Shown one piece after another: positions 36,784 to 43,900 of a DNA stretch of 64,000 nucleotides. A model generated the notes under the pieces. The model worked only from the letters and a program-made list of their open reading frames with translations, was not told the origin of the DNA and did no database searches. The position numbers and the translations under genes are program-made. Within the stretch, counting starts at the first letter, position 1; each line of letters opens with the position of its first letter. Source of the stretch: Microbacteriaceae bacterium VKM Ac-2854 (GTDB taxonomy: Bacteria > Actinomycetota > Actinomycetes > Actinomycetales > Microbacteriaceae); contig JABMLH010000005.1 in NCBI GenBank assembly GCA_013205085.1, positions 14,915 to 78,914 on the forward strand, given 5' to 3'.

Positions 36784-37317
36784 CTAGAGGTTGTAGGTGG
36801 AGTTGATGATGGCGCCCTTGCGGGCGTAGTGGATCAGCGCGTCCTGCACGTCGAGCGGGTGGCACGGGATGGTGCCCTCGATCAGGTCCTCCTCCCGCAG
36901 GCCGTGCAACGCCATGCCGAAGCGGCAGACGAAGACCCGGTTGCCCTCCTCGATGAAGGTCTTCAGCGCATTGTTGATGTTCTGCTCGCCCGGGAAGCCG
37001 GAGTCGCCGACGGTCGGGAAGCCGCGGGTGGCCATCGCGTTGATGGTGCCCGGCCCGTAGAAGTAGACGGCGGACTCGAAGCCCTTTCGCGCGGCGCGGG
37101 TGGCCTGCAGGATCGCGACGAAGCTGACGGAGGACTCGTGCGCGATGCCGTGCACGAGGGTGAAGTAGCTCTGGCCGGGCTCGGCCTGGTAGTCGGGGAA
37201 GACCTTGGTCGAGCCGTAGAGGTTCGAGCCGGTCGGGAGCGAGGGGTGCGCGATCTCGGAGCGCGACTTCTCGATGTTGGCGGTGATCTCGTCTTCGGTG
37301 GCCTGCGAGATGGACAT
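36784..37317 (-). CDS. MSMEG_0572/Sll0783-family nitrogen starvation response protein
   Basis: A protein of 177 residues matching the Sll0783/NitB family, the first gene of Nit1C-type clusters. It contains SNLYGSTKVFPDYQAEPGQS, a DsrE-like stretch SAVYFYGPGTINAMATRGFP, and NRVFVCRFGMALHGL. In cyanobacteria the homologue rises on nitrogen limitation; its biochemical role is not known. ATG 37317 is preceded by GGAGGAA. It heads the minus-strand operon of seven genes down to the AMP ligase. Confidence 0.88.
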   Translation of the reverse strand: MSISQATEDEITANIEKSRSEIAHPSLPTGSNLYGSTKVFPDYQAEPGQSYFTLVHGIAHESSVSFVAILQATRAARKGFESAVYFYGPGTINAMATRGFPTVGDSGFPGEQNINNALKTFIEEGNRVFVCRFGMALHGLREEDLIEGTIPCHPLDVQDALIHYARKGAIINSTYNL

Positions 37318-37358
37318 GGTTCCTCCTGGAGTCGGCGAAGCTGCCCGCGGATGCTGGG

Positions 37359-37430
37359 CTGTCTGCGCGGTGTGGGCTGCCTGCGGGGTATGGGCTGTCT
37401 GCGGGGTGTGGGCTGTCTGCGGGGTGTGGC
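37359..37430. repeat. Four 18-bp tandem repeats in the nit leader
   Basis: Units CTGTCTGCGGGGTGTGGG at 37359, 37377, 37395 and 37413, with one to three changes each. They lie about 40-110 bp upstream of the first gene of the minus-strand operon, in its leader or promoter. Such arrays are prone to copy-number change. Confidence 0.85.
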
Positions 37431-37682
37431 GAAGCGCGGCGATGAAGCCGCTTGCGGGCAACGGGGATGAACGTGAACGGCCGACGGACGGGCGAATGAG
37501 ACGACGCGGGATGCGTCCGTCGGATGGAGCGGAGAGCGCTGGTTCAGGTGGTTCAGGTGGTGCTGCGTTCGAGTGGAACAGGACCAGTCAACGACTTTTG
37601 TGTTTCGGGCTGGTTTCGAGCGGAATAAGCGTGCGTGACGCTTCGCGCCCTAATCGTTCGTACCCTCACGATTTGAGCCTTT

Positions 37683-37720
37683 GTAACGGGACTCGTCGCT
37701 CGCCGTCACACGGATGAAAC
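37683..37720. promoter_or_regulatory. GlnR-like nitrogen regulation box
   Basis: The known GlnR pattern is gTnAC-n6-GaAAC-n6-GTnAC-n6-GAAAC. Here GTAAC is at 37683-37687, GTCAC at 37705-37709 (exactly 22 bp on) and GAAAC at 37716-37720. Only the second sub-site (37694-37698) fails. The box lies about 110 bp before the radical SAM start, between two operons of nitrogen starvation genes. Confidence 0.5.
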
Positions 37721-37829
37721 ATCCCGGGTGTCAGATGGATTCCGAGACGCACGCTTCCGCACCACCTCCCGGCCCGCATCGCTGCGGTGGGAGGCCGACT
37801 CCGGCGCACCGCGCCGACCAGGAGCATCC

Positions 37830-38894
37830 GTGACTGATCTCAGCACTCGCGTCGACATCGCCATCCGCGGCATCCGCGTGAACGCCCCCGTGCACCGGGA
37901 GGCCGGCGCCGGCCCCAGCGATGACGGCCATGTCGTTCTCGGCGGCCTCGGCGCCGCGATCCCGGTGAATCCGAAGAGTCCGTACGTCGTGACCAACGGG
38001 CGGCTCCTGCTCGAGGGCGCCGACATCGGCCTCGACGTCTCGCCCGTCCGTCGGCCGCGGTTCTACGACCTCGAGACCGCCGACGGCGTCTCCTACGAGA
38101 AGATCGCGCGTCTGCACGGCCGCGACGTGCTGGCGACGACCGTCGTTCAGACCTGCATGCGCTACGACGAGGCCGAGCGGTGCCGCTTCTGCGCGATCGA
38201 GGCGTCCCTCGCCGCCGGCTCGACCATCGCGGTCAAGACCCCCGCGCAGATCGCCGAGGTCGCGGAGGCCGCCGCGCGCCTGGACGGCATCCGGCAGATG
38301 GTGATGACCACGGGCACCTCCAAGGGTCGAGACCGCGGTGCGCGTCACCTCGCGCGCTGCGTGAAGGCCGTGCTGGAGAGGGTGCCGGGCCTGCCGATCC
38401 AGGTGCAGTGCGAGCCGCCCGCCGACGGCGACTACTCGGCGCTGCAGGAACTGAAGGATGCCGGCGCGCAATCGATCGGGATCCACATCGAGTCGATGGA
38501 CGAATCCGTGCGGCAGCAGTGGACGCCCGGCAAGGCGCGCGTCTCGATCGACGAGTACCGGGCCGCGTGGCGCGCCGCTGTGGAGATCTTCGGCCGCAAT
38601 CAGGTCTCGACGTACCTGCTCGTCGGGATGGGCGAGGATCCGGACGAGATGGTCGCGAGCGCGGCCGAGCTGATCGAGATGGGGGTCTACCCCTTCATCG
38701 TGCCGTTCCGGCCGCTGAAGGGCACGCTCGCCACCGACGTCGACCACGTGCTGCCGCCGGCCGGCTCCGTGCTCGAACAGATCAGCCGGCGCGTCGCCGA
38801 TCAATTGATCGCGGCCGGGATGCTCAGCTCGGGCCAGAAGGCCGGCTGCGCGGCGTGCGGCGCGTGCGGCGTGCTCAAGACGGCCGGTGCGTGA
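37830..38894 (+). CDS. MSMEG_0568-family radical SAM enzyme (NitD-like)
   Basis: A radical SAM protein of 354 residues. The cluster-binding Cys are 109, 118 and 121 (TCMRYDEAERCRFC), a Cx8Cx2C spacing instead of the common Cx3Cx2C. SAM-binding and barrel segments include MVMTTGTSKGRDRG and STYLLVGMGEDPDEM. A C-terminal CxxCxxC (340, 343, 346) may bind a second iron-sulfur cluster. It matches the radical SAM family of Nit6803/Nit1C clusters. GTG 37830 has AGGAG six bases upstream. Its stop overlaps the next ATG by one base. The reaction is unknown. Confidence 0.9.
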   Translation: MTDLSTRVDIAIRGIRVNAPVHREAGAGPSDDGHVVLGGLGAAIPVNPKSPYVVTNGRLLLEGADIGLDVSPVRRPRFYDLETADGVSYEKIARLHGRDVLATTVVQTCMRYDEAERCRFCAIEASLAAGSTIAVKTPAQIAEVAEAAARLDGIRQMVMTTGTSKGRDRGARHLARCVKAVLERVPGLPIQVQCEPPADGDYSALQELKDAGAQSIGIHIESMDESVRQQWTPGKARVSIDEYRAAWRAAVEIFGRNQVSTYLLVGMGEDPDEMVASAAELIEMGVYPFIVPFRPLKGTLATDVDHVLPPAGSVLEQISRRVADQLIAAGMLSSGQKAGCAACGACGVLKTAGA

Positions 38895-40273
38895 TGGAGC
38901 TGTCGATCCTCGAGGGGCACCGCCGCGCGGTCGACGCGGAACCCTTCGTGATCGTCGAGGCCGACGCGGCCGAGATCGCGCGCTACCGGGAGATCCGGCG
39001 CGACGTCTTCGTCGACGAGCAGGGCCTGTTCGAGCGCGACGATCACGACGAGGTGGACGACGACCCGCGCACGGTCGTGCTCGTCGCACGGTCGGGGCGC
39101 GACGTGCTCGGCGGAGTGCGCATCGCCCCGGTCCTGGAGCACGATCTCGGCTGGTGGACCGGCAGCCGCCTGGCGGTCGGTCGCGGCCACCGCGGCACGG
39201 CGGGCATCGGTGCGGGGTTGATCCGAGCCGCGTGCGCCGAAGCCGAGACCCGCGGAGTCATCCGCTTCGAGGCGACCGTGCAGCGCCAGAACGCGGTGCT
39301 GTTCCGTCGGCTCGGCTGGCAACCGCTCGGCACGAGCGTCGTCGCCGGAGTCGAGCACGCCAGGATGGGCTGGCAGATCGACCGCTTCGACCGCCAGGCG
39401 CGCGCCGCCAAGGCCGCGCTCGGCCCGCTGCTGTCGGCGTTCGACGGCGAACTCGGCGGCGCCGGATTCCGCGGCGACGACGGCGCGCCCGTTCCCGGCT
39501 CCGATCTCATCGCCGTCTGCGATGCGATCGTGCCGGCCATGGTCGAGCGCGACCCGGAGTGGGCCGGCTGGTGCTCCGTGCTGGTCAACGTGAACGACCT
39601 CACGGCGATGGGAGCGGACGTGGTCGGCTTGTTGGACGCGCTCGGCGCGCGCGACGCCTCCTTCGCGGCCCGGGTGCTGCGCGGGCTCCGCGCCGGGGCG
39701 CAGGCCTGGGGCGCACCGTTGCTCGGCGGCCACACGCAACTCGGCGTGCCGGCGGCTCTGGCCGTGACCGGCCTGGGCCGAGCTGCTCGCCCGGTGCCGG
39801 GCGCCGCCCCGATCGGCCGCGAGCTCTCGCTGACGACGGACCTGAACGGCACGTGGCGATCGGGATACGCCCATGGCCAGTGGGACTCGACGTCGGACCG
39901 CGATCCCCATGTGCTCCGCGATCTGGCCGGCACCGTCGGTCGCGCGGCACCGGATGCCGCGAAGGACGTCAGCATGGCCGGCCTCGTCGGCACCCTCGGC
40001 ATGCTCGCGGAGGCCTCCGGCGCCGGGGTCGAGCTCGACGTCGCGGCCGTGCCCCGACCGCAGGGCGTCGGGGTCGCCGACTGGTTCTCCTGCTTCCCCG
40101 GCTTCGGGATGATCACGGCCGATCGCGCGGGAGCGAGCCGGATGCTCTCGCCGCACGCGAGCAGCGCTGCGATCGGTCGCGTGGTGGCGGGCGACGGCGT
40201 GACCCTCCGCTGGCCCGATGGAGAGACCACGATCGGCGTGAGCCGCGCCGTGACCCATCTCGGAACGGCGTGA
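38894..40273 (+). CDS. MSMEG_0567-family GNAT/AIR synthase-like fusion
   Basis: A fusion of 459 residues. The first ~155 form a GNAT acetyltransferase (RYREIRRDVFVDEQGLF, then RLAVGRGHRGTAGIGAGLI as acetyl-CoA loop). From about residue 180 it is related to AIR synthase/PurM, with VLVNVNDLTAMGADVVGLLD and LLGGHTQLGVPAALAVTGLG. In some Nit1C clusters these are separate genes (NitE and NitF). It is coupled to the radical SAM gene by a TGATG overlap and ends the plus-strand operon. PurM-like domains use ATP to activate amides or related groups; the substrate here is unknown. Confidence 0.88.
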   Translation: MELSILEGHRRAVDAEPFVIVEADAAEIARYREIRRDVFVDEQGLFERDDHDEVDDDPRTVVLVARSGRDVLGGVRIAPVLEHDLGWWTGSRLAVGRGHRGTAGIGAGLIRAACAEAETRGVIRFEATVQRQNAVLFRRLGWQPLGTSVVAGVEHARMGWQIDRFDRQARAAKAALGPLLSAFDGELGGAGFRGDDGAPVPGSDLIAVCDAIVPAMVERDPEWAGWCSVLVNVNDLTAMGADVVGLLDALGARDASFAARVLRGLRAGAQAWGAPLLGGHTQLGVPAALAVTGLGRAARPVPGAAPIGRELSLTTDLNGTWRSGYAHGQWDSTSDRDPHVLRDLAGTVGRAAPDAAKDVSMAGLVGTLGMLAEASGAGVELDVAAVPRPQGVGVADWFSCFPGFGMITADRAGASRMLSPHASSAAIGRVVAGDGVTLRWPDGETTIGVSRAVTHLGTA

Positions 40274-40417
40274 GCGCCGCTCCTTCCCCTGCCGTCACAC
40301 TCCGCCTACCCGAAGGGGGACGCGGTTGATCGGGTCGCGGGCCCGCACGGGGGCCGCGAGCGCGTAACGTGAACGGTAGCGGTGCCACCCTGGGTGCCGC
40401 GCAAAAAGAGGAACCAC

Positions 40418-41215
40418 GTGTCAGCCGAATGCATTCACGGTCTCGATGAGGGACTGTGCGACGTCTGTTATCCGAAGAAGCGCCCGGAACCCGACGTCTC
40501 CGCCCCCCGCGCCCGCGCCCCGAGGCGCCAGCCCGCGGGAGTGAAGGCGCCGACCCGCGCCCCAGCCAAGCCCGTCTCGTTCCGAGACAACAAGGTGGTC
40601 ACGCTCGACGTCGCGTCGCAGCGGATCTACCACGTCACCCACATCGACAACCTCGAGGCGATCATCGCCTCGGGCGCGATCCGCGCGGATTCGCAGCTCG
40701 ATGAGCGTCCCGCCGTCGACGTCTCGTCGGAGGAGACCCGCAGCCACCGCCGAACCATCGAGGTGCTCGAGCACACGCACGTCGCCGACTACGTCCCGTT
40801 CTTCCTCTCTCCGCACTCGGCTCGCTGGGCCGACCTGCGCGACGGCGCCGGCGGACCGCACTGGTCCAAGGATGCCCGCGCCTCCGTCGCCGGCGACTAC
40901 GTGCTGCTGGTCGGCTCGCTCGCGAAGGCCCACGTGCTCACCGACGGCGACGCCTCGCATCTGCTCACCCGCTTCGCCGCGACGCCCGACACCTTCGGCC
41001 GCACGCTGATGCGGCTGCTCAAGGACGAGCTCGCGCTCTCGAGCGCCGAGGCCCTCGTGGCGAACAAGTTCGACCTCGACTCCGTCGCGGTGATCGGCGT
41101 CTCGAACATGACCATGCGCAAGCGCGTCCGAGCGCTGTTCGAGGGCTCCGGCTTCGACCCCAAGGTCGCGGTCTACCCGCCGTGGTTCGCGCCGCTTCCC
41201 GTCGAAGACGAGTGA
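40418..41215 (+). CDS. DarT-like (DUF4433) ADP-ribosyltransferase with Cys-rich N terminus
   Basis: A protein of 265 residues. Residues about 69-225 match DUF4433/DarT: IYHVTHIDNLEAIIASGAI, ADYVPFFLSPHS, and LSSAEALVANKF with Glu211 in the place of the DarT catalytic Glu. DarT toxins ADP-ribosylate thymidine in single-stranded DNA using NAD. The N terminus has Cys5, His7, Cys14 and Cys17 (ECIHGLDEGLCDVC), a possible zinc site, then a basic Pro-rich linker. No DarG-type macrodomain gene is adjacent, so it may not act as a toxin. GTG 40418 has GAGGAA upstream; the frame also opens at 40382. Confidence 0.75.
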   Translation: MSAECIHGLDEGLCDVCYPKKRPEPDVSAPRARAPRRQPAGVKAPTRAPAKPVSFRDNKVVTLDVASQRIYHVTHIDNLEAIIASGAIRADSQLDERPAVDVSSEETRSHRRTIEVLEHTHVADYVPFFLSPHSARWADLRDGAGGPHWSKDARASVAGDYVLLVGSLAKAHVLTDGDASHLLTRFAATPDTFGRTLMRLLKDELALSSAEALVANKFDLDSVAVIGVSNMTMRKRVRALFEGSGFDPKVAVYPPWFAPLPVEDE

Positions 41216-41253
41216 GCCGCGGCTGAACGCCGCCGGTTCAGAGTTCCGCCGGT

Positions 41254-41733
41254 TCAGAGCAGGAGTTCGAGCCGGTCGTCCAGGTAGCGGGCGATCGGCA
41301 TCAACGTGCTCGCATCCGCACCGGGACGCCAACGGATCAGCACCGCACCGTCGCGGACCGCGAGCGGCTCCGTCGGGTCGGCCGGATCGAGCGGGACGAC
41401 GTCGTAGTTGACCACGTCGCCCGTCTCGAAGGCGCCCTCGAAGGCCGCGCGGCGCATGTCGCGGCGTTCCTCGGCGGAGACCGCCTGGTTGTTGACGTGG
41501 CCCGGCGCGACGGCGCGGGTGACGCGGCCGATGCCGTAGACCGCGCCGTCCTCGCCGAACAGAAGGACACCGAGCCGGCGCACCCGGCCGAGCGGCTGCA
41601 GCTTCGGGCCGCGCCGGAAAATGCGCCCGCGCGACTCCCGGAACTCCGCGACCGCCTCATCCGCCACCCCGCGCTCGCGCAGGAGTCGCTCGGTCCGCTG
41701 CAGCAACGCGGGCAATTCTCCGACGGCGGTCAT
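41254..41733 (-). CDS. Conserved hypothetical protein, 159 aa
   Basis: I do not recognise the family with certainty. It has an N-terminal helical segment (LLQRTERLLRERGVADEAV) followed by beta-rich sequence with LGVLLFGEDGAVYGIGRVTRAV. There is no signal or membrane segment. ATG 41733 begins the part with normal codon use; the open frame upstream is Arg-rich noise. It is convergent with the DarT-like gene, 38 bp apart, and lies downstream of a TetR gene on the same strand. Confidence 0.6.
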   Translation of the reverse strand: MTAVGELPALLQRTERLLRERGVADEAVAEFRESRGRIFRRGPKLQPLGRVRRLGVLLFGEDGAVYGIGRVTRAVAPGHVNNQAVSAEERRDMRRAAFEGAFETGDVVNYDVVPLDPADPTEPLAVRDGAVLIRWRPGADASTLMPIARYLDDRLELLL

Positions 41734-41789
41734 CCTCCCAGTATCCCGCCTCGCGGTGCAGCCTCGGCGCGGCGGACCGGCCCGCGCTG

Positions 41790-42449
41790 TCAGGCGAGCC
41801 GTGCGCTGCTGCTGCGGATCAGCGCGACCGTACGCGCCGCCAACACGTCGAGATCGGGCTCCGCGTCGTGCGTGATGCCGGCCTTGACGACGATGCGGAA
41901 GGCACTGAAGCAGGTGCCGAGCACCATCTCGGCCGCATCCGCGTCGGCTCCGTCCCATCGCGGATCCGCGGCGAGGATCGCGCGCACGGCCTCGGCCAGA
42001 GCCGTCGTGACCCGGGTCATGTGGGCCAGCTGTCGCGCGACCAGCTGCGGGTGGCGGTAGACCAGCTCGAGACGCTTCTGATGCGCGGCCGCGTCGGTGA
42101 TCGACGGACCGGAGACCGCGAAGAGCAGGCCGACGATCGCGACCACCGTGTCTCGTCCGAGGTAGTGACGTGCGTGCTGGGCGATCACGTCATCGTCGAG
42201 CGCGATCGGCTGAGCGCCGAGCACGGCGTCCTCTTTGCAGTCGAAGTAGTTGAAGAACGTCCGCGGTGAGACCCCCGCGCGATCGCTGATCGCGTCCACG
42301 GTGGCGTGCTCGAGGCCGACGCTCCCGGTGAGTTCGGCGGCCGCCTCCTCCAGTCGTCGCCGTGTCTCCAGGCGCTTGCGATCTCGCAGGCCCAGGGCGG
42401 CCCCCTCGGCGGTAGCGGTGGGAACGGTCGTGCTGGCGGAGCGGATCAC
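41790..42449 (-). CDS. TetR-family transcriptional regulator
   Basis: A protein of about 219 residues. The DNA-binding domain is typical: DRKRLETRRRLEEAAAELT, then the helix-turn-helix VDAISDRAGVSPRTFFNYFDCKED. The C-terminal ligand-binding part is helical. The start is taken as GTG 42449 because the operator-like repeats lie just upstream; no good ribosome-binding site is seen, so a leaderless message is possible. It may control itself and the 159-aa gene downstream, 56 bp away. The ligand is unknown. Confidence 0.85.
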   Translation of the reverse strand: MIRSASTTVPTATAEGAALGLRDRKRLETRRRLEEAAAELTGSVGLEHATVDAISDRAGVSPRTFFNYFDCKEDAVLGAQPIALDDDVIAQHARHYLGRDTVVAIVGLLFAVSGPSITDAAAHQKRLELVYRHPQLVARQLAHMTRVTTALAEAVRAILAADPRWDGADADAAEMVLGTCFSAFRIVVKAGITHDAEPDLDVLAARTVALIRSSSARLA

Positions 42450-42468
42450 CTGATGATTATTGCCGATC

Positions 42469-42490
42469 GCGCAAAATTGCGCACGCGCAA
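42469..42490. promoter_or_regulatory. Alternating GCGCAA/TTGCGC operator candidate
   Basis: GCGCAA (42469), TTGCGC (42477) and GCGCAA (42485) are each separated by two bases, giving two overlapping dyads. They end 20 bp before the TetR start, and an AATAAT-like -10 element lies between. This is the expected place for an autoregulatory TetR site. Confidence 0.5.
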
Positions 42491-42511
42491 AGTCTGCGCG
42501 CCGCAACGAAA

Positions 42512-42541
42512 AGGCCGCCCGCCCGAGTGGGCGAACGGCCT
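42512..42541 (-). terminator. Rho-independent terminator after carD
   Basis: On the minus strand AGGCCG pairs with CGGCCT, and inner GCCC pairs with GGGC around a 4-nt loop, followed by TTTTCG. It lies about 75 bp beyond the carD stop. Confidence 0.75.
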
Positions 42542-42544
42542 GGA

Positions 42545-42609
42545 CCCGCGAGATGCCTCTGGTGGACGCGACACGCCGGGCGGGGCGTGCACAAGAGGCA
42601 TCTCGCGGG
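42545..42609 (-). terminator. 16-bp perfect hairpin directly after carD
   Basis: CCCGCGAGATGCCTCT (42545-42560) pairs exactly with 42594-42609, around a 33-nt loop. It begins 5 bases after the carD stop and precedes the T-tailed terminator, so it may protect the mRNA 3' end or act with the second hairpin. Confidence 0.6.
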
Positions 42610-42614
42610 AGGCA

Positions 42615-43112
42615 TTACGCGGCGATCGAGGAGGAGAGCACCTCGTCGAGCACCTTGGAGGCGTCCTCGTCGGAGGCCTTGAGCGCCAGCGACAGCTCGG
42701 AGACCAGGATCTGGCGAGCCTTGAGTAGCATGCGCTTCTCACCGGCCGAGACGCCTCCGGCCTGCTCGCGACGCCACAGGTCGCGCACGACCTCGGAGAC
42801 GCGGTAGACGGATCCGCTGGCCATCTTCTCCTGGTTGGCCTTGAAGCGGCGCGACCAGTTGCTGGCCTCCTCCGCGACGTCGCTGCGGAGCACCTCGTAG
42901 ACGGCCTGCACACCGGCGTCGTCGATGATCTCGCGGACGCCGACGAGTTCGGCGTTCTCGATCGGGAGCGTGATGGTCAGCTCGCTGGTGTGCACGTTCA
43001 TGGTCATGAAGCGCTTCTCGACGCCCTTGATCGAACGGGTCTCGACGCCTGTGATCGTCACCGCACCGTGGTGGGGGTAGACCAGGGTCTCGCCGACCTC
43101 GAATGTCATCAT
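42615..43112 (-). CDS. carD: CarD-family RNA polymerase-binding regulator
   Basis: A protein of 165 residues. The N-terminal RNA polymerase interaction domain reads FEVGETLVYPHHGAVTITGV, and the C-terminal helical DNA-binding part includes ASNWSRRFKANQEKMASGSV. CarD stabilises open promoter complexes, notably at rRNA promoters, and is essential in mycobacteria. The start is ATG 43112 (a second ATG follows at 43109), with AAAGG upstream. The ATG overlaps the stop of a TetR gene (ATGA), an unusual neighbour for carD. Two hairpins follow the gene. Confidence 0.93.
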   Translation of the reverse strand: MMTFEVGETLVYPHHGAVTITGVETRSIKGVEKRFMTMNVHTSELTITLPIENAELVGVREIIDDAGVQAVYEVLRSDVAEEASNWSRRFKANQEKMASGSVYRVSEVVRDLWRREQAGGVSAGEKRMLLKARQILVSELSLALKASDEDASKVLDEVLSSSIAA

Positions 43113-43777
43113 GTCGTGCCTTTCGTCAGTGATCGCGTGGATCGGGTTCCCGAACGGGAACCCACGGGGTGGGAGGTGCAGTCGGTGAGCCACCCGGGCA
43201 GCTGAGCCACCAGGTGGTCGACGAGCTCGTCGTCGGTGCCGTCGAGGCGGCCGCCGATCCAGCCGCCGATGACGGCGAGCGAGCCGCCCGCGACGTACCG
43301 GGCGGTGAACTCCGGGTCGATGCCCGGCGGGAGTTCGTCGGGTAGCACGGAGCGCACCAGGTCGCGGCAGTAGCCGGTGACGGCGTCGTCGTACGCGCCG
43401 CGCACCGCGGGCAGCGCGCGGAGGCTGGAGTAGAAGGCATAGCGATCGGTCAGGTGATCGACCAACCGGGCGTAACCGAGGCGGAGGGCGTCGGCGTTGT
43501 CCACGATTGCGGCGTCACGGGCATCCGGCTCGTCGATGCCGGCGAAGCTCGCGGCGAGCAGCCCTGCGGCGACATCGGCGACATCGTCGAAGTGCGCGTA
43601 GAAGGAGCTGCGACTGATGCCGGCGACGCGGACGATGTCGGAGACGGTGATGTCGCGCTCGTCCCGAACACCGGAATCATCCGAAGCCGAGTCTTCCGCA
43701 GCGAGCCGCTCGACGGCCTCGAAGATCGCGTGCCGTGTGCGCAAGGCCCGGGGATCAGGCACTCGCTCGAACGACAC
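43109..43777 (-). CDS. TetR-family regulator coupled to carD
   Basis: A protein of 222 residues. The N-terminal domain has RTRHAIFEAVERLA and the helix-turn-helix VSDIVRVAGISRSSFYAHFDDVADV; the first helix region carries an acidic insertion (AEDSASDDSGVRDERD). GTG 43777 is the start. Its stop overlaps the carD start by four bases, so translation of carD may depend on it. A 26-bp dyad 15 bp upstream is a good autoregulatory operator candidate. If it represses its own promoter, it would also affect carD. Confidence 0.88.
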   Translation of the reverse strand: MSFERVPDPRALRTRHAIFEAVERLAAEDSASDDSGVRDERDITVSDIVRVAGISRSSFYAHFDDVADVAAGLLAASFAGIDEPDARDAAIVDNADALRLGYARLVDHLTDRYAFYSSLRALPAVRGAYDDAVTGYCRDLVRSVLPDELPPGIDPEFTARYVAGGSLAVIGGWIGGRLDGTDDELVDHLVAQLPGWLTDCTSHPVGSRSGTRSTRSLTKGTT

Positions 43778-43791
43778 GCCGACAGTCTAGC

Positions 43792-43817
43792 ACTTCCCGG
43801 ACACCTGTTCGAGAAGT
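43792..43817. promoter_or_regulatory. 26-bp dyad, candidate TetR operator
   Basis: ACTTCCCGGACA (43792-43803), a 2-bp centre and TGTTCGAGAAGT (43806-43817) pair with two mismatches. On the minus strand TGCTAGACT, an extended -10 element, overlaps one arm. It lies 15 bp upstream of the TetR GTG. Confidence 0.55.
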
Positions 43818-43900
43818 AGCCCGAATCGGTTGGGCGATGGGCCGAATGGTCGGAATCCGTCCGTCCGAGGCCGCTGACGGACGCGTCGTGACAACCCGGG

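Larger units (their letters stand above)
37318..37829. other. Divergent control region of the Nit1C-type cluster
   Basis: 512 bp between the two operons, with no convincing gene. It holds an 18-bp tandem array near the minus-strand start, a short GGTTCAGGT direct repeat near 37543-37560, and a GlnR-like box nearer the plus-strand operon. The middle (about 37580-37680) is richer in A and T than the surroundings and probably holds the promoters. Confidence 0.6.

Noticed and set aside
40418-41733. DarTG toxin-antitoxin pair
   Set aside because: The neighbouring 159-aa protein is on the other strand and has no macrodomain features.
43885-43895. A further TGACAACCC hairpin upstream of the second TetR gene
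   Set aside because: Only one arm is present, with no partner within 100 bases.
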